NCBI GenBank assembly: GCA_027625915.1
Contig: JANTQA010000060.1
Coordinates: forward strand, 3,844,001 to 3,908,000
Length of the DNA: 64,000 bases
DNA from: Anaeramoeba flamelloides
Lineage: Eukaryota > Metamonada > Anaeramoebidae
Direction of reading: 5' to 3'
Shown in pieces: positions 1 through 11,049 of the stretch (the first letter of the stretch is position 1; each line of letters opens with the position of its first letter). Both the position numbers and the translations under genes were made by a program. Under the pieces are notes generated by a model, which had not been told where the DNA came from, did not search any database, and saw only the letters and a list, made by a program, of their open reading frames with translations.

Positions 1-68
1 TAAAGAAATTTATTTTATTTTTTTTTGCTCTTATTTTTATTATTACTTGAACTTTTTATTCTCTCTAA

Positions 69-3000
69 ATGAGTTGGGCAAATTTTATCAATCCAAACCA
101 GCCTAGACCACAACAAAGAAACCATCAAGAAATACAACAACAAGTACCACTTCAGGAACAACAAGAACAACAACAACAAGAACAACAAGTACAACTGCAA
201 GAACAACTAATACAACAACAACAAGAACTGCAAGAACAGCAAGAGCAACAACAAATACAACAACAGGAACAGCAAGAACAACAGCAAGAACAACAGCAAG
301 AACAACAACAAGAACAACAGCAAGAACAACAACAAGAACAAGAACAACAACAGGAACAAGAAGATCTAGGACCAAACAATCCACCTGAAAATTTCGGTCT
401 TGTTTTATTATCAAACGAAGGAAATAAGATTCCTGGTTATATTAATGGAATAATCTTATGCTTATTAAATATGGAAGAAACTATAAGGTTTTTTTTTAAT
501 GTCGACTGGAAAAATTGTTTAAATAAACGAAAGGAAGGATGCCAAGGCAACTTAGGAGAAGACTTTAGTAAACTGTTTGAAATGTATTGGGTTTATGGAA
601 TGGAGAAAATCCCAATCAATTTTCTCTACGAAACAGTTCAACAGTATTGCCCCAAAGGCTTCAATAAGGAACACACAAATACAGTCGATTTTCTTGTTTG
701 GTTATTAGATTCCCTTCAAAATGATTTTAATACTTTATCAAACGAAAAAGAAATCCCTGAATACAGTTATCATAATAAAGACGATGACGTAGCTTCTAAC
801 CAAAAATCTTTGTTTTTCCTCAAGAACGATTCTTATATTTCAAGTAAGTTCTTTTTTCTTTTTTCCTTTTTCTTTTTTTTTCTCTTTTATTTTCTTTTGT
901 TTATTTTTATTTTATTTTTTTTTTGTTTTTGTTTTTTAAAACAAGAACAACAAAAAAAAATAAATTTATGATTGGTTTCCAAAACATTAAATGACACACT
1001 TCTTTCAACCAATTTGTTCTTCAAAATTTCCTCAAAAGCCTAAAGATCCACGCTTTTTACTATTATTTTATTTTTCCATTTCTTTCAACAGATCTTATCA
1101 ATTTTTAATGGAATTAGACACAATGTCCATTATTAAAAATACTTTTAAAATCGTTTGCTTGGTATAAAACAAATGAAATGCAAAAAAGTGTTTATTTATT
1201 TAATAATTCCAAATAAAATTAAAAAATTTTTGCTTCACTTTCCTTTTTTCTCAATCCTAAAAACTCTACTTTCCAAAGAGAAGATTTCATTTCAAATAAA
1301 CGTATTGAAAACCAAGTAATTTACAATGTTTGTTTGCATTTAAACCAATGAAATTTCTTACTGAAATGATTTACTGATAAATTAAAAAAAAATTTTGAAC
1401 AATTTCCATTTTTTTTACATCTTGAAAATAAACTTTCAATAGTTCTATTTTCAACCAATTTAATGTTTTCTTAATATTTAGACCAATAAAATTCTTTAAT
1501 TCAAAGACCAGTTAAAAAAATTCACAAATAGGAAAGTGAACATAAATAGTTTCAAACTTTTTGGGAATTTATCAATATTCAATATCTGGTTAATAAATTT
1601 GAAAAGTGGGAAATTGAGCGAATAAATTTTACAACTTTTATTTGAATTTATCGGTTTTTTTTAATCCATAATCAGAAAAGAAACAAAAAGATTCAATAAA
1701 CATTTTTTTTTTATTTGTTTTTGCTTCATCTACTTAAGGGTGTACATTCCAAATTAATTCTTCTGATACAATGCAAATACCTTCCTTTTAGATTGGTTAA
1801 GGTTCAGACGATCTTTTATCCACAGATTAATTAACTTTTTTTTTTATTTTTTGCAAAAAGGTGTTTATTGAGGTTTTTATTTTATGTTCTACTTTTTAAA
1901 TCCTCGTTTACCATGCACTTAAAAATACACCTAAGAAGAAATTGATCCAATCAGCTTTTCACATCAAGCCAGTTATTAGTACAAAAGTACCAATCACCCA
2001 ATAAAATTAAGTAATTTCCCCATAAATCAATACCACTCTCTTCATTACTACTTTCTTGTAAGTGAATATCTACAATATAAACTCTTTTTTAGTCAAAGCA
2101 TTCCAGTTTAATTACAAAAAAACAAAAAATAAAAACGAAAAAAACGACATTTTGGCAAAAAATAATTTTATTTTAATCTTTGGATAAAAGTTTGTAAACG
2201 CTTTCACCAAAGATGAAAGGGTGGCTTTTTATAATGTATATGAAGAATCCATTTAGAATCCCCCCCATTAAATAAATTTTTTTCACAAAAAAATAAAATC
2301 AGAAATGAAAATCAGACTTGTAAAACTACATTTTTTGTAACAAACCAATTCTCAGAGCACAAAATCTATAACCACTCAGAAAACCGGCTCCCCTCCCCTA
2401 TTAATCTACACACAAACATTTGTAATTTCAATGGGGTACACATTTCATCTCTTTATCTTTTTTCAATTTTAAAATATTTCTTTCATTTAGAATTGTCATT
2501 CTTATCTAAAATATATCAATACAAATAATAAAATATAACCACCCAAATAAAAGAGGAAATCATGAAATTTCAATTTATTTTCTTTTGAACTCTAAAGTTT
2601 CAAAGAAGACGATAATGAAGTCAAAATTTTTACCGAAACAAAATTCAATTACCAGTAATAAAAAAAATTAAACATATTACAATTATTAGTCTTAATTGAA
2701 ATCAAATTAGCTGGTTAACTCGTTAATTTTTGAAAAATCATCAGATTTGTAAATTGAATTTATGCCCAAAGTACTACCAAAGGCACAAATATTTTTAAAA
2801 AAGTGCGAGAAAAAAGTTTTTAAAACAGTCCTCTAATATAGCCAATAAACTTTATTAAACCCATTTTCAATACACCATGGAAAATTTTTTTATTCACATT
2901 TTTTGAAAATGGCTTTAGAAAAATAACAAACGTTGCATCCACAAAACTTTTTTAACTTTTTAAAAACAATTAAAAGAAGAAAATTGAAAAATCTGCGTAT

Positions 3001-6000
3001 ACAGCATTAGGTAACAATTTGAGAATTCAATGAAAAACGAAAACAAAAAACAAAAAATCAAGATTTTTATTCACAAACCGATAGTATCACAATTTTGGAA
3101 ATAAAAAAATCAAACAAATTTCCAAATTAGGTACCTTGTTTGTTTCGAATTTCCATCATCCATTTTCCAATTTTCAATTTTCCAAAATATTTTATCAGTA
3201 CAAAGAATTTCTATAATTTGTGTTAAATTCTACAGACTTTGTGAGGACTAGATTAATGAATTTTTTATTCAAAATTAGTATGGGGTTTTGTTTTGGATAC
3301 TAGTTTGAACATTCAAAAAGATCTGCTCTAAAAATATATAAGCTATTTCCAAAAAAGAGGGGCAAATTTATTTAAAAATATCTTTATTAAACTCAATCTT
3401 CATAAAATTATTGAAATATACAAAACCATTAACAGCCATTTATTGATTCTTGATAAAAATTCAATTTTTTTTTAGTATTGTTATTACGCAAATAAAAGAT
3501 ATTAAATTTTCTGATTTCGATTTTATCTGATCTTTTTTAGGGGGTGAAAATTGCTATTTATTATTTTCTTTTTGATCGAAAAAATCATTTTCATAAATTC
3601 TTTAATCTCGGCAAATTTTCCAATAGAATGGGAAAAGATATAACTGTGTTTGATTGTTTAAAAAATCATTTGTGCCCTTGTCGATTTTTCAGTTTTTAAT
3701 TGGAATTGGTCGTACATTGTTTTCTCAAAAAAAATTGTATATTTTTTTTTTATTTTTTATTGTTGAGCAGAGGTGATTCAACAAAATTACCACCTGTTTG
3801 CCGTTAGGTTTTTTTTAATTTGAGAAATAAACCGAATTTTTTTTTTATTTTCGGTTTATTGCTCAAATTAAAAAAAACCGCCGTTAGCTTTTTCAGAATT
3901 TAAAAGAATTGAGTAAAATCTTTGATTTTTCTCTATTCTTTTGAATTCTGGAAAAGCTAGGCACTCTACGGCACATTCTGAAACTCTAAAATTATAATTA
4001 GAGTTTTTTATCAAAGCTATAATTTAGGCAAGATTATAGCTCATAGTATATCTTTTCTTTAAAAAATGAAAAGAAAAATTTTTTATTTTTCAACAAAGAC
4101 AAGAAAAACAAGAAATGAAAGAGAATGCTTTTATTGATAAGGGTTAAGTGCTCTTGAGATCTTAATCTGGTAAAAGTGAGAATTTTGAAGTGACTAAATA
4201 TGTGACTCCTAATTCAAAGAGTAGACAAAAGAACCTTTTAATTACAGTAATTAGAAGTATTTTAAAGTCAATTTAATTTTCTGAAAAAAAGAAGAAGAGA
4301 AAAAAAAAGAATTAAAAATGGAGGAAAAAAAAAAAAATTAAGATATCAAAATAATAGTAGTATTGAGAGGATATATGTTTCTGGTGAGTTTAATGACTTG
4401 CTATTTAGACTTAGATTTTAATTCATTTTTTCTTATAGCGTGCTGGGTCATATTAGTCAGAAAATATTCTATTGTGATTTCGTATATTTCTTTTGCATTC
4501 ATTTTTCTGAACAACTCATCAGTATCCTCTCTGGTAATGATACTCAAGTAAAAAAATAAAAGAGAGTGAAATAATTATAAAAAAAAGTAAAAACTTCATT
4601 GAAAAGTTTTTTTTTTGGACCATTGTACTGAACTAGCTATTCGTTTCCTTTCATGAAGAAAATTTCTGTATCACCACCATAATTTATTTTAATAAGGAGA
4701 TCCAAATATTTGAGCAACTATAGATCAAATGAAATAGGTTACCTAATTAAGTTTTAATTTAGAATTTTATAGATGTTTTTTATCTATAAGTGCTGAGGTT
4801 TTAAGAATAAGAATTGGTTTTCCAAATTTTTCTTTTGAGTTGCTTTGTTTTTTTTTTTTTTTTTTTTATTTTTTTTTTTTTTAAGTTTCCCAAATCTTGT
4901 TTTCGCAAAATCCCAGTACAAGATACTGACTAGACAGCAAAAACCCAGTCCAAGCAACTACTCGACAGATTGCACGGAAAATTCGATTTGGTTGTGTTCG
5001 CTTCAGTTGGGTTCAAATTGCATTCGTTGCGTTCAGTTCTCTTCGGTTGCATAACTCCACTTCAATTTGTTTAAGATCTGATCTATGAACAAGTTAGTTA
5101 GGTTAGTCTTGAACAAGTCTACCAATTCTTATAATGAATTTTTTATGACTTTTACCTCCCCCAAACACCTAAAAAAACAAAAAGGGAAGGAACCCAAACA
5201 ACTTAAAAAGGGAAATTTGGAAAAGTACAAAAGTTTAAAAAATAAAAAAGTGTATATTTTGATTTTCATTTTTTGGAAATATTTCAACGTACATATTTTG
5301 AAATACATACCTTAGCCATTGAATTAATCGGTATTAATATTTGTCTTAATTTGGTATTGTCAATTAACGAATAACTCCACTAAAAAAGATGATTTTTTAT
5401 GAAATGTAAAAAAAAACAATTGCCCACTTTTTCAGAAATACCTTAGTAAAAAAAAAAATTAAATCTTGGGCTTTCTTCTTTTATTTAATTTAATTTAACA
5501 GATACTTGATCTCTATTTTTGTCATTCTTTAAAACTCTATTTATCTATTTATCAAGACTTTGGAAAAAATTTTGAGTTTTCTTTTGGGTTGAGCGATAAA
5601 GCAGCCAACTCATTTTCTTTCTTAATTGTTGAGGAAGTAATAAAAAATATTTAGAGAAACCAGCTTAAATAAATTAATAATCCTTTCTTCTCTATTTTCC
5701 ACATTGATGAATTTAAATAAAGTAATTGATTTTTAAACATAACTTGGTTGCAAACAAATTATAGGATAAATTTTCATTTTTAACAAAAATAAAAAATCAA
5801 AATTTAGAATTTTTTTTATTTCATAAATGAGAATGTAAAAATTTTGGTAATGCTTTTTATGATAAAAATAAACAGTGTATTTTTGAGGTTTATCGTTTTT
5901 TATATTCATCTATCTTAATAAAAAAAATATTTATGAAACGTGTTATTTACTTGTTTTGTAATCTTAAAAAACAAAAATAGTATTTAATAGTGTAAAAAAT

Positions 6001-6754
6001 AGAAAAATAACGTTTTTTTATATCACGAATTTGATTAACAATATCTGATAATGTTATAAAACAGAACATAAAGCATGATGTAAAATATAAAACAAACATT
6101 TTACCTATAACTATTGATTTTGAATGGTCAAAAATTCTCCAAAAATATCAATTTATTTTACCTGTGATATCAGAGTTTAATAGGATATTATAGTGTGATC
6201 TAAGCTATATCACAAAAAAATAATTCTTTTCTAAAAATAGTGTTTATCACATATTAGAGAAATATAACACTATTTATAGCATAGTATAAAATTAAAGCAC
6301 TATTTTTAATTTAATTATTAATATATTATATAATCTTAAAAAAAAATAATGAAAGGAAATTTTTATTTTTCCAAAGCAAATACCCAAATTCAAATCGATC
6401 TGTTTTTTCAGATATTTTTTACAAAAATTTCTCAATATTTCAAAAAGAAAAAAAAAAAAAAACAACGATCTTTTAAAACTATATTTGCAAGGAATTTAAT
6501 AAATTAATCTCGAAATTTCATAATTTAATCTTCCAATCGAATTACTCTATTATTAAGCGAACTTTCTCTATTTTTTTAAATATTATAAGAAAAGTATTAT
6601 TTTTAGCAATTATTGAAAAGTTTGTAAAAAAAATCTATAAATATTAAAATTCATTTCTAAAAAAACCTAATTAAATCCTTACTTCAAATTGAAATTATAT
6701 TAATAAAAAATTCTTTGAAAAAATAATTATAAATTAATAATATTTATTTCATTA

Positions 6755-6791
<37 letters not shown>

Positions 6792-9135
6792 GAATTATAT
6801 AGAAATGCTTTTTACACAAATTCAAGAAAAAGGAGAATGTTTATCGTGTTATAAATATTCATACAAATACCCATCTTTGCAAATTCTTGCTCTACCTGTA
6901 CCAGATTTAAAAAAGAATGATATCTTTGTTACTTTAATAACAAAAGACCAAACAAAGCTACCAATTAAATATTATTTTGAATTAGAAGAAAATCCAACGA
7001 TTGTAGGATTAAAAGAACAATTAAGTAAGTTATCAGGCATTAATGAAAAAAATTTTTATTTAGCAGATGTTTTTCACTCAAGAATTTATCAAGAAATAAA
7101 AGAAGATGAAAGTCTTTGTTTTGGAACAGATACTGATATTCTTGTTGTATATGAACTTGAAGATATCAGTGACGAAAAAGAAAAAGAGGATGAAGAGGGG
7201 AATATTGATCAAGAAAAGGTAATAAAAAAAGAAAAAGACGATGAGACAGAAAAAGAGAAGGAGAATGAAAAAGAAACAAAACTAGAAATAGAAAAAGAAA
7301 AAGAAATAAAAGTAAAAAATGAAATTGAAAAAGAAAATCAAAAAGGAAAGGAAAACGAAATTGAAAAAGAAAAAGAAAAAGAAAGAGAAAAAGAAAAAGA
7401 AAATGGAAAAGATCATGAAAATAAAAAACATATAAAAATTGATATTGAATACCACGAAAGAATTAAACTACATTTTAATATTTTAAGTGAAAAAAAACCA
7501 GAATTTCTTTATGTTCAAGTTATTAATTCAGAAGGATATAATTTTATCAAAAATTTTGGATCAAAATTAGATGATTCCTTATTCTATATACCACTTCTGT
7601 TAAAGCTTCCCTTTGGAAAAGTCTCATATAAGAAAGTAGAAGAAATGATCTTGAATAAAATTGAATATTTTATTACAAAAAAAAAATTAAATGAAATTGA
7701 AAAAAAAAAAATACGTGTACCATTAAATGAAAATGAAAAAGAAGAAGAAACACAAAAAAAAATAGAAAAAGAAAATGAAAATAAAAACGAAAAAGAAAAT
7801 GAGAATGAAAAAGAGAATGAAAAAGAAAATCAGAAAGAAATCGAAATTGAAATTGAAAAAGATAAAGATGGAATCGAAATTGAAAAAGATGAGGATGAAA
7901 AGTCAAAAGATCAAGAAACTTCTCAAAAACAAGAACAAACTTTAATTTATAAATTAAAGTTTAATAAAAAAAAAATAACTACCAGCCAATATCATTTTAA
8001 ACCAAATAATTTTTTCCCCTTATTTCAAATTTTACAAATGAATGATAATTCTAATGTTATAAATAAAATATTTACTGATGATGACGAAATTTATATTAAT
8101 GAAAAAACGATTCTTGGCTTAAAATGGAATCCAATTTTATTTTTTGATCAAAATCCAATTATATCCATTGATGACATTCCAAGAATTCAAAAGGATGAAA
8201 ATTATTTAGAAATTTATCCTATTATAAATTCTGGTAACCAAAGTTGTTCATCTTGCGAAAAAAAAACTGAGCAAAAAGAAAAACATTTCATTGAGCTTGA
8301 ATATTGTATAGAAACATTTTTGAAAATGGAAACCCCATTAAATATTAAAAGACATAAATGCCCCTCATGTAATAAGGTTACAGAATTCCAAAATGTGTAT
8401 CAATTTTCAGAACTTGGCAAAACTTTAATTATGACATTAAATAGAAATAAAAATTCGTCAAAAAATAAAAATACAAAAAGGAATCGAAGGCCAATTAAAT
8501 ATCCTTTAGAAATAGATTTCTCGGAATCAAAATACCGCCATCTAAATAAAGACGATGATGATTCATCCAAAAAATATTATTTATCCTTTGTCTATGGACA
8601 AAGTCAACAAAATGATTCAAATTACCAAGTTTTTATTCGTAATGTTTCAGAAGGATTTTGGTATGAAATTACCAATGAAAAGATTACAAAAATTGAAAAC
8701 AACGAAATGCTATTACAACCTTTGACTGATATATTAATTTATCAACAAAAAGAAAAAGATTCTGAAAATAAAAATACCATCAAAGATTTGATTAATGGCA
8801 ATATCATTAAAAAAATTGAAGAATTATATGATAAGAGTTTTGAAAATAAATTTAAATCGACCATAAATAACCTTTTTAATATTAGTAATGATGTTGATTT
8901 TGCAATAAAAAATTCCAAATTAAAGCTAAAAAAAGAAAAAAAAAAGGAAAATGTGAATGAAAATGAAAAAGAGAATGAAAAAGAAAATGAAAAAGAGAAT
9001 GAAAATGTGAATGAAAATGAAAATGAAAAAGAAAATGAAAATGTAAATGAGAATGAAAAAGAGAATGAAAAAGAGAATGAAAATGTGAATGAAAATGAAA
9101 ATGAGAACGACAACCAAAATGAAAATGAAAATTGA
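69..9135 (+). CDS. USP4/USP15-type ubiquitin-specific protease homologue, catalytically dead, two exons
   Basis: Exons 69-843 and 6803-9135 join in phase (GTAAGT donor at 844, ATATAG acceptor ending 6802) to give 1035 residues. Residues 15-98 are a Gln/Glu run. The USP fold starts near residue 110, and the junction reads KNDSYIS-K-MLFTQ, matching the family pattern in which a KRNDS-I stretch precedes the first zinc-ribbon CxxC (here GECLSC). A ubiquitin-like insert follows (roughly residues 290-370), then long K/E/N runs, a second zinc-ribbon pair (CSSC, CPSC) and the C-terminal USP half ending DILIYQQ. The catalytic Cys box reads NKIPGYIN, with Gly123 in the Cys place. The His box GGGHYTAF is replaced by NDSNYQVF, with Asn865 in the His place. 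The protein therefore probably binds ubiquitin or partners but does not cleave. No DUSP domain is seen before the fold. The C-terminus is about 60 residues of Glu/Asn/Lys/Val repeat. Family assignment is firm; the large intron is inferred. Confidence 0.85.
3746..5250 (+). mobile_element. 1.5 kb interspersed element (family E), copy 1, full length
   Basis: This unit splits the TIR element around it and is flanked on both sides by TGTATATTTT (3736-3745 and 5251-5260), an apparent 10 bp target-site duplication. Its left end carries AGGTGATTCAACAAAATTACC and a cluster of hairpin modules; the middle has a long T tract (about 4845-4882); the right end reads GGGAAATTTGGAAAAG. Related copies lie at 9600-10688 (-), 39895-40270 (- partial), 49963-51315 (+) and 57655-58185 (+ partial). 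No protein is encoded; short open frames inside are not conserved between copies. Transposition mechanism unknown. Confidence 0.75.
3806..3974. repeat. Hairpin-module cluster 1
   Basis: Two palindromic modules lie side by side. The first (about 3808-3880) has 30-base arms built on AATTTGAGAAATAAACCG; the second (about 3890-3957) has arms TTTTCCAGAATTCAAAAG and its complement around a TAAAATCTTTGATTTT core. The linker GCACTCTACGGCAC closes the cluster at 3961-3974. Confidence 0.8.
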
Positions 9136-9599
9136 TTACAACAACAAGAATTTCAACAAGTATATGAAACAGAAGTTTAAATTTAAATACGAAATTAAAT
9201 AAATATTTATTTCAATTATTAAAAAAATAAAGATTCAAACCATTAAATTTTCAAAATATTTTAATTTTATTTATCAATAAATAAATAATTTTTAAATAGC
9301 ATTTACATTTAATTAGAATATAATTTAATATATTCTGGTTTAACAGTATTTTTAAATACTATATTTTAATTTTTAAATGATTCAAAAAATAAAATATTTC
9401 TAATTATTAAAGTTTTTTTTTTTTTATATTTTTCTTTTTATATGAAATTCATTGGTGAATAATTTGATTTATTGGCAATTTTTAATACATATACAGATTA
9501 TGTGGAATAACATTTTATTATTATAAGTCCTTAAAATTAAATATCAAACACCTTATTTCCATTTTAATATATTTATTTCTCATATTCTACAAATGAATT

Positions 9600-10688
9600 T
9601 TATTTTTGGTACTTTTTACTTTTTTAAAAATTTACCTTTTTGAATTGTTTGGGTTTACACCTTTTTTGTTTTTTGGAGGTGTTTGGGAGAAGGTACCAGG
9701 CATAAAAAATCATAATAAGAATCGAGAAACTTTTTAATGATTGGATCAACAACAAGGTAAACTTGTTCATGATCTGATCTTATTCAACCAAAGAGAACTG
9801 AACCCAACTGAAACGATCTTAGAATCGACTGAAGTGAACTGAATCAACCTTTCCGGATAATCTGCTCAGTTTTTAATTAGGAATTAGGAGTTTAGACTAC
9901 CGAGCAGGTATATTGTACTGGGATTTTGTGAAAACAAGATTTGAGAAACTTGAAGAAAAAAAAAAGCAAATCATCTGAAAAGAAAATTTCTAAATTTCGA
10001 ATTCTTATTCTTGAAAACTCTACACTTTAATCAATAAAACCCATCTATAAAGTTTGAATTTAAAATTTTAATAAGTAACCCTATTTCATTTGATCTATAG
10101 TTGTTCAAATATTTGGATCTCTTTATTAAAATATATTATGGTGGTGATATAGAAATTTTCTCGACATAAAAGGAAACAACCAACAATCCATTCAAAACTT
10201 TGGGTACAAAAGTAACACTTTTTAATGAAGTTTTTACTTTATTTTTCAATTGTTTAACTCTCATTTCTTTTTTACTTTTCTATCTTGTATTTCTTTGTTC
10301 CTAAAATAAAAATTATTTCTTTTCATTTTTTAAAGAAAAACAATCCTATGATTTCGAATCTTGTCTACATTATAACTAGGATAAAAAACTCTAAAATCAA
10401 GTTTAGAGTTTCAGAAAGTACCATCGAGTGCCTAGGTTTTCCAGGATTTAAAAGAATAGAGAAAAATCTTTGATTTTACTCAATTCTTTTAAATTCTGAA
10501 AACCTAATGAAAGTGTCTGTCAAGTGCCTATGTTTTCTTAGGATTTTCTGTTTTATTCTGTGACGTGTTCAGTGGTTTTTTTTTAATTTTTTAAAATAAA
10601 CCGAAAATTAAATAAATTTTCTTTTAATTTCTCAAAATAAAAAAAACCTAACGGCAAACAGGTGGTGATTTGGTTGAATCACCTCTCT
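9600..10688 (-). mobile_element. Family E interspersed element, copy 2 (inverted)
   Basis: Read on the minus strand it begins with AGGTGATTCAACCAAATCAC (10688 end), continues through hairpin modules, then the block around CATAATATATTTTAATAAAG, the AATCTTGTTTTCACAAAATC block and the AAACCCAAACAATTC right end. It follows the same order as copies 1 and 3 but is shorter and more diverged. No flanking target duplication was recognised. Confidence 0.65.
10400..10660. repeat. Hairpin-module cluster 2
   Basis: It contains the AGAATTTAAAAGAAT type palindrome (about 10437-10505) and the AATTTCTCAAAATAAA/ATTTTTTAAAATAAACCG type palindrome (about 10576-10650), with linker variants GAGTGCCTAGG at 10418 and AAGTGCCTATG at 10515. 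It forms the left end of the inverted family E copy. Confidence 0.7.
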
Positions 10689-11049
10689 TAAATTAAAAAA
10701 AAAAGAAAAGAATAAAAAAAAAAAACTTTAATTTCTTTAACAATCAACATAATTTTTTTTTTTTTCATTTTTGAACAAACAATTGAGCTGACTATAAATT
10801 TATTATCTAGTGAGAATGCTAATTCATTGTTTACTTTAAAATAAATTATTCTCAAAAAAATTCATTTGAGTAGAGAATTACAAAAAAATTAGAAAGAAGA
10901 AAAATAAAAGATAATAAATCTTCTCGAAAATTTATTGATTTTAAATAGAATAAAACTCTGTTTTTCGATTGTTCTGTTTTGTAAAAAAATAATAATAAAG
11001 AAAAAGATCTTTTGAAAATTACTCTCTCGGTAAAAGTTAAAAAATTAAA

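Larger units (their letters stand above)
3338..5445 (-). mobile_element. Terminal-inverted-repeat element, copy 1, interrupted by a nested insertion
   Basis: The left end reads ATAAGCTATTTCC and the right end GGAAATACCTT followed by AG, forming short terminal inverted repeats. Segments 3338-3745 and 5251-5445 together match, in reverse orientation, the uninterrupted copy at 43103-43686 (shared blocks include AATTGGTCGTACATTG and AATTTGGTATTGTCAATTAA). There is no coding capacity, so this looks like a non-autonomous DNA transposon of about 580 bp. Confidence 0.75.
844..6802 (+). other. 5.96 kb intron of the USP-like gene
   Basis: The intron starts GTAAGT and ends ATATAG, directly after an ATT/ATC trinucleotide tract at about 6751-6789. 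From 844 to 3337 I see only AT-rich sequence with no gene or recognisable repeat. From 3338 to 5445 lies a terminal-inverted-repeat element that has itself been invaded by a 1.5 kb element. From 5446 to 6750 nothing is recognisable beyond AT-rich sequence with short direct and inverted motifs such as TATCAC. Confidence 0.75.
9136..11049. other. Intergenic region between the convergent USP-like and protease genes
   Basis: Both flanking genes end here, so this holds two 3' flanks and no coding sequence. Its centre is an inverted copy of the family E element (9600-10688). The remainder, 9136-9600 and 10690-11049, is plain AT-rich sequence in which I see no further structure. Confidence 0.6.

Noticed and set aside
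4363-5315. Short plus-strand frames at 4363-4551, 4845-5054 and 5085-5315
   Set aside because: They lie in the family E element, and the frames are broken in the other copies.
8742-9117. Minus-strand frames rich in Phe/Ser or Ile/Phe over the K/E/N repeats (also at 7673-7906, 23121-23350, 45245-45636, 35320-35607 and 103-414)
   Set aside because: They are mirror images of repetitive coding tracts; composition follows the repeat and no domain is present.
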